From a virus: a stretch of DNA of 36,685 nt. A program made the translations under genes and the position numbers. Positions 17,538 to 24,847 of the stretch are shown here, piece by piece (position 1 is the stretch's first letter; every line of letters starts with the position of its first letter). The stretch spans positions 1 through 36,685 of IMG/VR virus record IMGVR_UViG_3300045974_000512; one strand, written 5' to 3'. The notes under the pieces were generated by a model, which had not been told where the DNA came from, made no database searches, and saw nothing but the letters and a program-made list of their open reading frames with translations.

Positions 17538-17939
17538 ATGCCATTTTCCGTTTTCCTCGCCAACAAACTACTCGACGTCTCGACTGGCAAGACGGCCTAC
17601 ACGCCGCCCACAGTCTACGTTGGCCTGTCCTCGACCACTCCAGTTGTCGCTGGCACCTCCGTCACTGAGCCCTCGACTGGTGCCTACGCCCGTGTCGCCA
17701 CCTCTGGTGCCACCTGGAATGCCGCCGCTTCTGGCTCGACTTCCAACGCGTCGTCCATCACCTTCCCAACTGCCACGGCAGACTGGGCCGCTGGCTCCAA
17801 CATGACCCACTTCGTCCTGTATGACGCCTCGACTGCTGGCAACTTCCTCGGCTTCGGTGCCCTGACGACGGCCAAGGCCATCCTGAATGGCGACACGGCT
17901 TCCTTCGCCGCTGCTGCCCTGACCGCCACCCTGTCGTAA
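17538..17939 (+). CDS. Minor tail/fibre protein, gp80-like family (copy 1)
   Basis: The 133-residue protein has the layout of a family annotated as phage tail fibre proteins (gp80-like): an N-terminal helix FLANKLLDVSTGKTAYTPP, then VYVGLSSTTP, a G/A/S/T-rich loop (YARVATSGATWNAAASGST) and MTHFVLYDASTAGNFLGFG. The next gene encodes a related protein. A strong AGGAG ribosome site precedes the ATG. These proteins are small, abundant virion components in several siphoviruses; their exact position on the particle is not known to me. Confidence 0.6.
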   Translation: MPFSVFLANKLLDVSTGKTAYTPPTVYVGLSSTTPVVAGTSVTEPSTGAYARVATSGATWNAAASGSTSNASSITFPTATADWAAGSNMTHFVLYDASTAGNFLGFGALTTAKAILNGDTASFAAAALTATLS

Positions 17940-17945
17940 GGCACA

Positions 17946-18356
17946 ATGGGCATCCCCTACACCGCGGCCAATGCCCTCCTCGACAACGTCTTCAAGGGGG
18001 TCATGTGGGACACCCCAAACACCGCCTTCGGTTTCACGACCTGGGCGGTGTCATCTACCACTGTCAACGCGGATGGGACCGGGGGCACTTGGGTTTCCCC
18101 TGGCAATGTAACCAATGCCAACGGGGGTGACTTCGGCACTGTTGCTAATGGAAGCGTGCCTCTCCACACCGGCTTCAACCTGGTCACCACGGGCACGTCA
18201 ACGCTTGGGACCATCCGTGTCATTGGGTTTTTCCAGAATGGCACACTCAACGCGGCTAACTTGAGGTTTTACCTCACCCTGCCTGTCCCTCGCACGCACA
18301 CTGTTGGTGACAGTCTGTTTATTGGCACTGACAAACTAACCCTCTCATTCGTGTAA
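17946..18356 (+). CDS. Minor tail/fibre protein, gp80-like family (copy 2, diverged)
   Basis: The 136-residue product begins YTAANALLDNVFKGVMWDTP, which lines up with FLANKLLDVSTGKTAYTPP of the preceding gene, and continues FGFTTWAVSSTT where the other has YVGLSSTTP. The later parts (LGTIRVIGFFQNG) also correspond in order to the neighbour's FVLYDASTAGNFLGFG. The two genes are 6 bases apart, so a tandem duplication followed by divergence is the likely origin. The function follows the neighbour's call. Confidence 0.5.
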   Translation: MGIPYTAANALLDNVFKGVMWDTPNTAFGFTTWAVSSTTVNADGTGGTWVSPGNVTNANGGDFGTVANGSVPLHTGFNLVTTGTSTLGTIRVIGFFQNGTLNAANLRFYLTLPVPRTHTVGDSLFIGTDKLTLSFV

Positions 18357-18367
18357 AAGGAGCCACC

Positions 18368-19780
18368 ATGGCTGACAATGTTGCTATCACCGCCGGCGCT
18401 GGCACAAACATCTCGACTGACCAACTGGCCTCAGGGGCACATGTCCAGCACTTCAAGTTGATGGACGGCACTGCCGACAGCACAACTGTGGCCGTCGTCG
18501 ACTCTCGTGGTCACCTAGCAGTGGATGCGAATGGCACCACCGACTTTGCCACCTTCGTCGCTGGTATCTCACAGACCCCTTCCATCAAGGTGGGTGGTTA
18601 CCAGACGGTGCGGCTTGATGCCACGCTCGGTGCCTCAGGTAACATCCCCACCTTCCAGGTCAGTTACGACAACGAGGCAGCCTATGTCACCGCCGTCCTC
18701 TACTCAGATGTCGACTGCACCCAGATAGCACCCACCCTCGTCATCAACACGTCAGGCAACATTCGCTACGTGGACGTGACCAATGCGACTCACCTGCGCT
18801 GCAACAACACGACCGGCTCAGCCACCCACATCGTCAATGCCTCGTTGACCTCAGTCATTGGCGCTCGCGGTCTGCGTCAGGCCACCAAGGTATCTGCAGT
18901 CACCACCATGGGCGCGCTCAACGCCGCCTGCACCGTCTACAACCTAGATGGCGAGATGTGGTGGGTAGCACAGGGCGTCGGTAACCCAACAGGTGGCACA
19001 CTGGTCATCGAGGGCAGCAATGACAACTCGAGTTGGACCAACATTGCAGCCGTCACGAGCATGCCTACCAGCGGCGCAACCTGGTCCAACACCCCTGGCT
19101 TCTCAAACAATATTTCTTGGCCTAGCAGCAACAACTTCTGGGGCCCAACGATGGGCTACAAGCACATTCGTCTCCGCCTATCTGCCTACACTTCAGGCTC
19201 AGGCACCATGACGATGCGCGCGCTGTATGCTTACCCATACCCAGCACCTCTCAGCACGACGGTCACCTCTGCCACCGCCGCCAACTTCAACGCAACCGTC
19301 ATTGCCAACGGCGGTGTCGCCTCTGGCGCTGCTGACTCGGGCAACCCAGTCAAGGTGGGTGGCATTGTAGCAACAGGCGCTGAGACTGCTGCCTCGAATG
19401 GTAACCGCGTAAATGCTCGCTTTGACTCAGTTGGGCGCCAGGTAGTCCAGCCTTACAATCACCGCGAGCGAGCCACTGCCTCGTCAGTCACTCTCACATC
19501 GACCACTGAGACGACCCTGCTCGCCGCAGGCGGCGCCTCCGTCTTTACCGGCCTAACCTCGCTGTCACTCTTCAATGCCTCTGCTACCAGCGTCATCATC
19601 TCCCTGCGAGTCGCAACAGGTGGCACGGTCATTGGCAACTACGTAGTCCCAGCAGGTGGTGGTGCAGTCATTCCACTCCCTCTGCCCATCTACACCGCCG
19701 CCAATGCCAACATCACGGTGCAGTCGAGTGGTGCAGTCTCGTCCATCTATGTGAATGCGGTCGGTTTCTACACCCTGTAA
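18368..19780 (+). CDS. Phage structural protein with ADNVAITAG N-terminal motif
   Basis: The 470-residue protein starts at an ATG with AAGGAG upstream. The opening ADNVAITAGAGTNISTDQL, then HVQHFKLMDGTADSTTV, is a recurrent start of phage virion proteins of unknown role, and GNPVKVGGI near residue 330 is a second hallmark of the same group. The middle looks like carbohydrate-binding or jelly-roll sequence (GTLVIEGSNDNSSWTNIA), and the C-terminus forms a small beta domain (residues about 380-470). It is probably a decorating or fibre-associated protein that binds the cell surface. No enzymatic motif is seen. Confidence 0.6.
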   Translation: MADNVAITAGAGTNISTDQLASGAHVQHFKLMDGTADSTTVAVVDSRGHLAVDANGTTDFATFVAGISQTPSIKVGGYQTVRLDATLGASGNIPTFQVSYDNEAAYVTAVLYSDVDCTQIAPTLVINTSGNIRYVDVTNATHLRCNNTTGSATHIVNASLTSVIGARGLRQATKVSAVTTMGALNAACTVYNLDGEMWWVAQGVGNPTGGTLVIEGSNDNSSWTNIAAVTSMPTSGATWSNTPGFSNNISWPSSNNFWGPTMGYKHIRLRLSAYTSGSGTMTMRALYAYPYPAPLSTTVTSATAANFNATVIANGGVASGAADSGNPVKVGGIVATGAETAASNGNRVNARFDSVGRQVVQPYNHRERATASSVTLTSTTETTLLAAGGASVFTGLTSLSLFNASATSVIISLRVATGGTVIGNYVVPAGGGAVIPLPLPIYTAANANITVQSSGAVSSIYVNAVGFYTL

Positions 19781-19791
19781 GGTAGAGACAA

Positions 19792-20424
19792 ATGACAACC
19801 ACCGCCTACACCCTCTTTACCACCACACCCACCATCTTCGTAGACGTCAGCGCTGACCACACTGCGGTGGTGGGTGGTTTAAACCACTCAACAATCTACT
19901 CGCAGAGTCTTAGTGGCATTATTCCAGGGGCAACAGCCATGCTCCTGAAGGACAATACCTACGCGCTGCATGTCTACCCGGCTGGTGCCACCACCAGCGA
20001 CCGGATAGGGTTTCTAATGAGTGACCTTGGCATCCCGGACAACTCGCTCATAACCGGCGTCGAGGTTAAGATAACGACACCAAACTCAACCGATGTCCCA
20101 TTTGGCACCACAGTGCCATACTACCTTCAGTTTACTGTAGGGACAATGCACCCTGGTGACGTCAGTTACAATGGTCTCGGGACACCTCAGACATACACTC
20201 TTGGTAGCGCCACTGACACCTGGGGCATCTCGCCTGCTACGGGGGTAAACTTTGCGTCACTGACTCTGTGGCTGTGGTTTGGCTCAGAGGCTGGCATGGC
20301 GGCAAGTAGTCTCTACTTCCAACTCGATGCCATCGAGGTCCGCCTCACCTACACTAACATTGGCTCACTGCCGGCTCCTAGCGCAGGGCAAAGTCGGCTT
20401 CTTCTAACTGGCTGTGGGGTGTAA
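19792..20424 (+). CDS. Unrecognised beta-rich virion protein
   Basis: I do not recognise this 210-residue protein. Its alternating hydrophobic and T/S/G pattern (HSTIYSQSLSGIIPGA, DRIGFLMSDLGIPDNSLITG, LYFQLDAIEVRLTYTNIG) suggests a jelly-roll or carbohydrate-binding-like sandwich. It sits between two other structural genes, starts 11 bases after the upstream stop with a weak ribosome site, and its stop TAA directly abuts the next ATG. A virion-surface role is inferred from this location only. Confidence 0.5.
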   Translation: MTTTAYTLFTTTPTIFVDVSADHTAVVGGLNHSTIYSQSLSGIIPGATAMLLKDNTYALHVYPAGATTSDRIGFLMSDLGIPDNSLITGVEVKITTPNSTDVPFGTTVPYYLQFTVGTMHPGDVSYNGLGTPQTYTLGSATDTWGISPATGVNFASLTLWLWFGSEAGMAASSLYFQLDAIEVRLTYTNIGSLPAPSAGQSRLLLTGCGV

Positions 20425-21885
20425 ATGTCACTTCTTCTTCTCTTCAAGCCAAGTGCTGGCGGCGCAACAAAGGACCTCGCTGGGGATGTGCTCGTCTCAA
20501 GCGCGCTTGCCGCTGCGTCGAAGAGAAGTCGAGGACTGACAGGACAGAGCGACGTAACAACCGCGCTGACTGGTGACCTCCTCAAGGTCCACCTCAACGC
20601 CCTCGCTGGCTCGTCCTCCAACTCAGTAACTTGGACCGCAGTCCCCAGTAGAAGTCGACCAGTTGCTGGCACCGCCTCATCGACAACCAGTCTCTCTGGT
20701 CTTGCAGGTCGCACTCGCCCTGTTGCCGCCCTTCTCTCTGAGACGAGTAGTTGGACGGGCAACTTCCAGCGCATCAAGTTTATCACGTCGACCCTGACTG
20801 CTACGAGTGGCAAGTCAGGCAATGTCCGGGTGGCCATGGCTCCTGCCTCCATCCCTCTCGTTGGCACAGTCGGTCTCTCGGCAACGGCCCTGAGGAAGAC
20901 GATGCGCCTGCTTGGTAGCAACACCAACCACGCCACTCTGTCCGCTGACATCTTCCGCCAGCGCATCATCGTCCTGCTTGGGTCGATGGGCACCATCTCG
21001 TCGGTATCTCCTGCCCTGCTTGCTGTGGCTCGCCCTCTCGCCGGTGATAGTCACGAGACGTCCTTCTACTCAGGACTGCTGACCAACCTGAAGCCACTAA
21101 CCGGCTTCACTGATACTGCTGCCCTCTGGTCCGTCCCGTCCCTCAAGAGAGCCCGTCCTGTCTCAGGCGCTCTCAGCGTAACCTCTTCTCTCCAGGTGCC
21201 AGGTATCACTCGCCTGCAGGACCTGCTTGGCACCGTCTCTGGTGCCGTCTCGCTCACCTCTACTCTGTCTCGTGTCCTAGCAGTTGACGGTGTGTTGGGC
21301 GAGCATGTAGGTCTTGTTGGTGGTGCCACTCGTCAACTGGCACTTGGAGGAAGTGGCACAACCGCGTCAGCGCTTTCCTCTGTCCTCTCTCGCTACCTCC
21401 ACACCCTGTCGTCCCTGGTTGAGGCAACCTCCTCCCTCCAGGCCAACGTGGGCATTGGTCGGTTGGTGCAGGGCAGCCTTGACGCCTACCTCTCAGACAC
21501 CGCGCGTCTCATCAAGCAGACGCCCATCTCTGGCACCGCGCTGACGACCTCATCCTTGTCTGCTAGCATGCTGTCAGTCCTGGTTGGACTCATTGCCCAG
21601 GTTGGCTCGACGTCATCTCTGGCTGCCGCGTTGCGGAAGGTAGCCGCGCTCAATGCTGGCTTGAATGGACTGGCGACCCTGTCTGCCACCACGCTTCGCA
21701 TCACTGACGACCTGGTCGCCCTCACTGTCTCTGCCTCCTACCAGACCTGGGAAAAGGTGGATGACTCGACTGCCATTCTAGTTGACCACGTCACTCAACC
21801 CTACACCTTCCCAGTCCGCTTTGACATCGATGGGACCATCGTGGACGAGTTGGCTCTTTCTGCAACAGTCACGGAAACGCAATGA
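20425..21885 (+). CDS. Repetitive virion protein of about 21-22-residue tandem repeats
   Basis: Almost the whole 486-residue protein is a chain of degenerate repeats of about 21-22 residues with the theme L-x-G-x(4)-T-S-x-L-x(4)-x-R-x-R-P-L/V. Examples are LTGQSDVTTALTGDLLKV, VAGTASSTTSLSGLAGRTRP and LAGDSHETSFYSGLLTNLKP; I estimate between 15 and 20 units. The last 60 residues leave the pattern (VALTVSASYQTWEKVDDSTA) and look like a small globular cap. Such repeats suggest a solenoid or fibrous rod. The gene closes the structural block; its stop overlaps the start of the GIY-YIG gene (ATGA). I know of no assigned biochemical function. Confidence 0.65.
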   Translation: MSLLLLFKPSAGGATKDLAGDVLVSSALAAASKRSRGLTGQSDVTTALTGDLLKVHLNALAGSSSNSVTWTAVPSRSRPVAGTASSTTSLSGLAGRTRPVAALLSETSSWTGNFQRIKFITSTLTATSGKSGNVRVAMAPASIPLVGTVGLSATALRKTMRLLGSNTNHATLSADIFRQRIIVLLGSMGTISSVSPALLAVARPLAGDSHETSFYSGLLTNLKPLTGFTDTAALWSVPSLKRARPVSGALSVTSSLQVPGITRLQDLLGTVSGAVSLTSTLSRVLAVDGVLGEHVGLVGGATRQLALGGSGTTASALSSVLSRYLHTLSSLVEATSSLQANVGIGRLVQGSLDAYLSDTARLIKQTPISGTALTTSSLSASMLSVLVGLIAQVGSTSSLAAALRKVAALNAGLNGLATLSATTLRITDDLVALTVSASYQTWEKVDDSTAILVDHVTQPYTFPVRFDIDGTIVDELALSATVTETQ

Positions 21886-22706
21886 CGCCCCATCATGTCA
21901 GTCTGAAGGTGTTTCAAGCCAATAACCGACTTGTGAAACAGAAATGTCCAGGGTTGGTTGAGCCAGGGGTAGATGTCTCGAAGAAGTATGCCATCTACAT
22001 AACCAAGCACCCGACCGGTCTATTCTACAAAGGCAAAGGCATCACCGCCAACATCCTGGCTGGCAAGTATAAGGGCAGTGGCATTCGCCTAAACCTTTCC
22101 TTCTATCTTCCCGAGTATGCCTGGGAAACATGGACGACGACAGTTGTTGCTTCCTTCGATGACGAGGAAGAAGCCTACGACGCGGAGGCAGAGTATCTGC
22201 CAGCCGCGTCGCTGTTTAACCCACTCTGCTTAAATATGAAGGCTGGTGGTAGACCTGCCTGGACACACGGTGGAAGTGGTGCTGGAGCGCTGTTGAAGAA
22301 GACCCGTGCTGGAGAAAAGCGAGCACGTGAGCAGAAGCGCAAGTTGAAGTTGAAGGCACAGAAGGATGCGGAGAGAGCCGAGGTTAGAGCGACAAAGTTG
22401 GCTGAAAAGGTTGCGGCGAAGTTAGAGCGAGCAAACAACCCACCTCCCAGGAAGCCGAGAAAGAAGGTTGCCGTAAGCGCTGCCCTTTTGGAAATGTGCA
22501 AGAGACCTAAGTCTGAGGCTTGGAAAAAGCAAGTGTCAGAATGGATGTCGAAACCGATAACAGACGAAGAAAGGTTAGCATTTGACAACGCGCTGCGTTT
22601 CCCAGTTATATGGCGTGGCAACATATCACTCCATGGGACTGCCAAGCGACATGGACTTCACTTTAGGCGTTTCTACAGGTATTCTAAAGAAAGCAATGTC
22701 AAATGA
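21882..22706 (+). CDS. GIY-YIG family endonuclease (probable homing endonuclease)
   Basis: The 274-residue protein has a GIY-YIG-type nuclease domain at residues about 33-125: YAIYI (36-40), FYKGKG (48-53) in place of the canonical second block, YKGSGIRLN with Arg69, DDEEEAYDAEAEYL with acidic residues for metal binding (Glu97 or Glu104), and CLNMKAGGRP. Phage enzymes of the Seg type follow this order. A very basic K/R-rich linker (about 135-200) and a C-terminal helical domain probably bind DNA. Codon use is more relaxed and A/T-rich than in its neighbours, suggesting later arrival, yet it also shows the genome-wide G-W-W-C avoidance. It is wedged between virion and lysis genes with ATGA overlaps on both sides. 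Confidence 0.75.
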   Translation: MTPHHVSLKVFQANNRLVKQKCPGLVEPGVDVSKKYAIYITKHPTGLFYKGKGITANILAGKYKGSGIRLNLSFYLPEYAWETWTTTVVASFDDEEEAYDAEAEYLPAASLFNPLCLNMKAGGRPAWTHGGSGAGALLKKTRAGEKRAREQKRKLKLKAQKDAERAEVRATKLAEKVAAKLERANNPPPRKPRKKVAVSAALLEMCKRPKSEAWKKQVSEWMSKPITDEERLAFDNALRFPVIWRGNISLHGTAKRHGLHFRRFYRYSKESNVK

Positions 22707-23134
22707 GTTACGACCAAGACGACCAGCGCCGTCGCGCAACGGACAGGCCAGAGGCCATGGAGCGCATTGTGGCACTCGAGTCAAACAGCCACTATGTGAA
22801 GGCGGTTGTTGATGACCTGGCTACCGCGTTGAAGGACCACATCAACTCTGAAGACGGCATCGCCCTCGCTGTCCAAGAAGTCTCCATCGCTACCAAGCAG
22901 AATACGGCTACCATGGACCGAATGGCCAACACCCTCGACACCCTCGCGGTGCAGGGTCAACGAGTGCGCTCTCTCGAGGAGTGGCGTGGTCGAGTTGACC
23001 CGCATCTTGAGAAGGCACATGAGCGACTAGATGAGGCAAGCGAGAAGGTAAACCGACTCTACTGGTTGGCTGGACTTGCCGCCGTCGTCATCCCCGCCAT
23101 CTGGGCCATCTTGCTTCATTTTCAGGTGCTGTGA
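22703..23134 (+). CDS. Coiled-coil protein with C-terminal membrane anchor, holin-associated
   Basis: The 143-residue product has a charged N-terminus, a long helical coiled-coil region (residues about 20-115; MERIVALESNSHYVKAVVDD, then LEKAHERLDEASEKVNRLY) and one C-terminal transmembrane segment (WLAGLAAVVIPAIWAILL). This is the layout of XhlA-type proteins, which work with a holin in lysis. It overlaps the endonuclease stop (ATGA) and the holin-like gene. Its stop at 23132-23134 overlaps the next start. The lysis role is inferred from topology and neighbours. Confidence 0.55.
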   Translation: MSYDQDDQRRRATDRPEAMERIVALESNSHYVKAVVDDLATALKDHINSEDGIALAVQEVSIATKQNTATMDRMANTLDTLAVQGQRVRSLEEWRGRVDPHLEKAHERLDEASEKVNRLYWLAGLAAVVIPAIWAILLHFQVL

Positions 23135-23385
23135 TGCTAACTGACCTACTTCGAGACGGGAAGGGAAACCTCTCTCATGCCCGCTTCGTCAACCTCCTGT
23201 GCGGCTGTTGTGCCTCACTTTACTGCTGGAAACTAGTCATCCTAGGTGGCTTCAATGAAACGTTTTTTGGACTCTACCTCCTCTATGGAGCCGGACAACA
23301 GACCATCAACAAGGCGCTCGACGTCTGGCTCCACCTCCCAACCCGGTCAGGTGACGGCAAGTCCAAGGACGTCGAGGGAAGTTAA
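23134..23385 (+). CDS. Putative holin, two transmembrane segments
   Basis: I begin this gene at the ATG that overlaps the upstream stop as TGATG, giving 83 residues; a GTG three bases earlier is also possible. Two hydrophobic segments are visible, roughly residues 18-38 (FVNLLCGCCASLYCWKLVIL) and 41-60 (NETFFGLYLLYGAGQQTI), with a charged C-terminal tail (TRSGDGKSKDVEGS). Size and topology fit a class II holin that forms holes in the inner membrane and times lysis. It directly precedes the spanin genes. The call is by topology and place, since holins share little sequence. Confidence 0.6.
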   Translation: MLTDLLRDGKGNLSHARFVNLLCGCCASLYCWKLVILGGFNETFFGLYLLYGAGQQTINKALDVWLHLPTRSGDGKSKDVEGS

Positions 23386-23416
23386 CCTCGACCTCGTCCA
23401 CTGCAAGCCAGGACGG

Positions 23417-23488
23417 ATGAAGGACAAGCGCGACAGGCGGTCGAAAGACACCATTCGCCGCGAGATGGACGTTGACGAATGGGACTGA
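23417..23488 (+). CDS. Possible 23-residue basic peptide between holin and spanin
   Basis: A small frame from an ATG preceded by AGGA encodes MKDKRDRRSKDTIRREMDVD and three more residues, and ends in a stop overlapping the spanin start by 10 bases. It fills most of the 93-base gap between the holin and spanin genes. A longer version of the same frame starts inside the holin gene at 23246 but has shadow-like composition. Coding is uncertain. Confidence 0.25.
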   Translation: MKDKRDRRSKDTIRREMDVDEWD

Positions 23489-23811
23489 CCTACATCAAGA
23501 TGACCATCATCGCCGCGGCCATAACTGGCTGTCTGTCCTGTTTCGTCTACATCTCGCACCTGAGAGACAAGGTGGTCGAGTTGACGCTCAACATCCAGTT
23601 GCTGGAGGACGCGACCCGTCAACTTCAGGCCCAACTAGAAGAAGCAACCATGACGCGAGAGAGCATCGAGGCCAAACTCCGCTTCTCCGAGCGGAAGCAG
23701 GGCGAAATAGCGAATGCCCTGCAGGTGGAGAAGAAGCGGGTCAAAGAAGTCGTCATCCCGACGGACTGCCCTGGTGCCCTCGACTTTCTAGTCGAGGAGG
23801 TGACAAGATGA
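23479..23811 (+). CDS. Rz: Inner-membrane spanin (Rz-like)
   Basis: The 110-residue protein has an N-terminal transmembrane anchor (residues about 7-25, MTIIAAAITGCLSCFVYI) followed by a periplasmic coiled coil (LRDKVVELTLNIQLLEDAT, EEATMTRESIEAKL). This is the design of i-spanins such as lambda Rz. Its stop codon TGA overlaps the ATG of the lipoprotein gene that follows. Together the two proteins would bridge inner and outer membrane and disrupt the outer membrane at the end of infection. The presence of spanins points to a Gram-negative host. Confidence 0.8.
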   Translation: MGLTYIKMTIIAAAITGCLSCFVYISHLRDKVVELTLNIQLLEDATRQLQAQLEEATMTRESIEAKLRFSERKQGEIANALQVEKKRVKEVVIPTDCPGALDFLVEEVTR

Positions 23812-24056
23812 GACTTCTTCTTGTCCCACTTGTCGCCTTTCTTGTCTCGTGTGCTGCTCCTGAGCCACGGGTCGAGTATCGAGTGGTGAAGGCGCCTGAG
23901 CCACCAGTCATCGTCGTGCCAGCAAAGCCAGTCATCTCGCTTACTGCGCCACCCAACGAGAAAGCACGGGCCCTGCTCGACTACATCATCGAGTTGAGGG
24001 CGGCACTTGACTCCGCCCTCATTGCCCTCGATGCCTACAGGACCAAGAGCGACTGA
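23808..24056 (+). CDS. Rz1: Outer-membrane lipoprotein spanin (Rz1-like)
   Basis: I start this gene at the ATG overlapping the i-spanin stop (ATGA), giving 82 residues. The N-terminus MRLLLVPLVAFLVSCAAPE is a lipoprotein signal with lipobox LVSC and likely acylated Cys15. The mature part begins proline-rich (PEPRVEYRVVKAPEPPVIVV), as in Rz1 proteins, then forms a helix. A much longer open frame from 23472 covers the same frame but lacks this signal at its start and is rejected. The gene converges with, and its last 22 bases overlap, a minus-strand gene. Confidence 0.85.
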   Translation: MRLLLVPLVAFLVSCAAPEPRVEYRVVKAPEPPVIVVPAKPVISLTAPPNEKARALLDYIIELRAALDSALIALDAYRTKSD

Positions 24057-24583
24057 AGCCAGCGCTCGTTGAGCGACAGGCAGTAGTTGAGGAAGTAGTC
24101 CTCCTCTTCCTTCGTCCTCACCGCACCTGGTATCGGCAGGCACTGACAGGCGTTACCGTTGTTGGCCGCACTCCAGTGACCCGGGTTTTTCCAGGGAGGA
24201 CAGGGCGCGATGAGACACAACTGGAGACGCAACTTGTCCTTGTCTCCGTGCATGTGCTCGAGGTCGAGAAACAGGTAGGTCTGCCCGATGTCAAGCCAGG
24301 CACAGATGGGCTCGATGAAGCGCCAGGTGTCCTGGTCGTGGGTGATGGCCCGCTTCTGTCCGTTGTATCCCGAGCCCTCATTTGGCGCGGTGAAGATGGG
24401 CACCACGTCGGAGGTAAAGCCGGTGAAGGTGAGGGTGGTGGCACCCAGCCTGGTATTGTCCTCGCACTTCAGCCCTCTCAAGAGGGCATTCTTTTGCCCG
24501 ACGTCTTGATGAGTCATCGGCAGGGCCAGCAACTCACCGAGGCAGAAGTAGTGGATGGGGAGGTCGTGAGGAAGTTGCTTCAT
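24035..24583 (-). CDS. Unrecognised early-arm protein
   Basis: I do not recognise this 182-residue protein. It is the last gene of a three-gene minus-strand unit, and its ATG overlaps the stop of the preceding gene (ATGA). It has several cysteines and aromatics in the C-terminal half (LQLCLIAPCPPWKNPGHW, then NACQCLP) and a histidine-acid cluster (LDLEHMHGDKDK) that could bind a metal, but no motif I can name. Its 3' end overlaps the Rz1 gene on the other strand by 22 bases. It also contains, in antisense, the terminator at 24472. Confidence 0.55.
   Translation of the reverse strand: MKQLPHDLPIHYFCLGELLALPMTHQDVGQKNALLRGLKCEDNTRLGATTLTFTGFTSDVVPIFTAPNEGSGYNGQKRAITHDQDTWRFIEPICAWLDIGQTYLFLDLEHMHGDKDKLRLQLCLIAPCPPWKNPGHWSAANNGNACQCLPIPGAVRTKEEEDYFLNYCLSLNERWLQSLLVL
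24472..24495 (+). terminator. Candidate intrinsic terminator for the plus-strand late transcript
   Basis: A GCCCTC-TCAA-GAGGGC hairpin (stem arms 24472-24477 and 24482-24487, extendable by one T-A pair) is followed by ATTCTTTT. That is the form of a Rho-independent terminator on the plus strand. It lies about 420 bases past the last plus-strand gene, inside the coding sequence of the convergent minus-strand gene, so late transcripts would carry antisense to that gene. No other good candidate is seen near the end of the late arm. Confidence 0.45.
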
Positions 24584-24846
24584 GACTTGTCTCCCAGCAA
24601 CTCCATCACATCGGGGTGACTTTCAACAAAGGTGGCAACGCGCTCCCTGTTGACATCGAGGGCCAGTTGCAGAGCGGCGCGCCGCTCATCTCGGGCAGCG
24701 GTAGCAGCCTTCAGCATGGCCCAGTTGGCCTTCTGCTTCGCGCTGACACGAGCCTTCCGCTCGTCGTCCCAGGCGAGCAGTCCGGCCGCCTTCTTGGCCT
24801 GCTGGGTCGCCGATATCTTGCGCTTGGTTTCTTCAGAGTGTGCCAT
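24580..24846 (-). CDS. Small basic protein with NUMOD3-like DNA-binding motif
   Basis: The 88-residue protein opens AHSEETKRKISATQQAKKA, close to the consensus of the NUMOD3 helix (S-E-E-T-R/K-x-K-I-S), a DNA-binding module normally fused to homing endonucleases. A second, weaker copy follows at residues about 27-42 (DDERKARVSAKQKANW). There is no nuclease domain. A second NUMOD3-like protein is encoded at 26863-27342. The gene lies one base after its upstream neighbour and overlaps the next start. It could be a DNA-binding regulator or a remnant of an endonuclease gene. Confidence 0.55.
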   Translation of the reverse strand: MAHSEETKRKISATQQAKKAAGLLAWDDERKARVSAKQKANWAMLKAATAARDERRAALQLALDVNRERVATFVESHPDVMELLGDKS

Positions 24847-24847
24847 G

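Noticed and set aside
23246-23416. Upstream part of the 80-codon frame overlapping the holin gene
   Set aside because: Composition rich in S, T, P and R is that of an out-of-frame shadow; only the last 23 codons lie mostly in the gap and were kept at low confidence.
23472-23807. N-terminal extension of the Rz1-like frame
   Set aside because: It lies over the Rz-like gene; the lipoprotein signal begins at 23808, which is the expected start.
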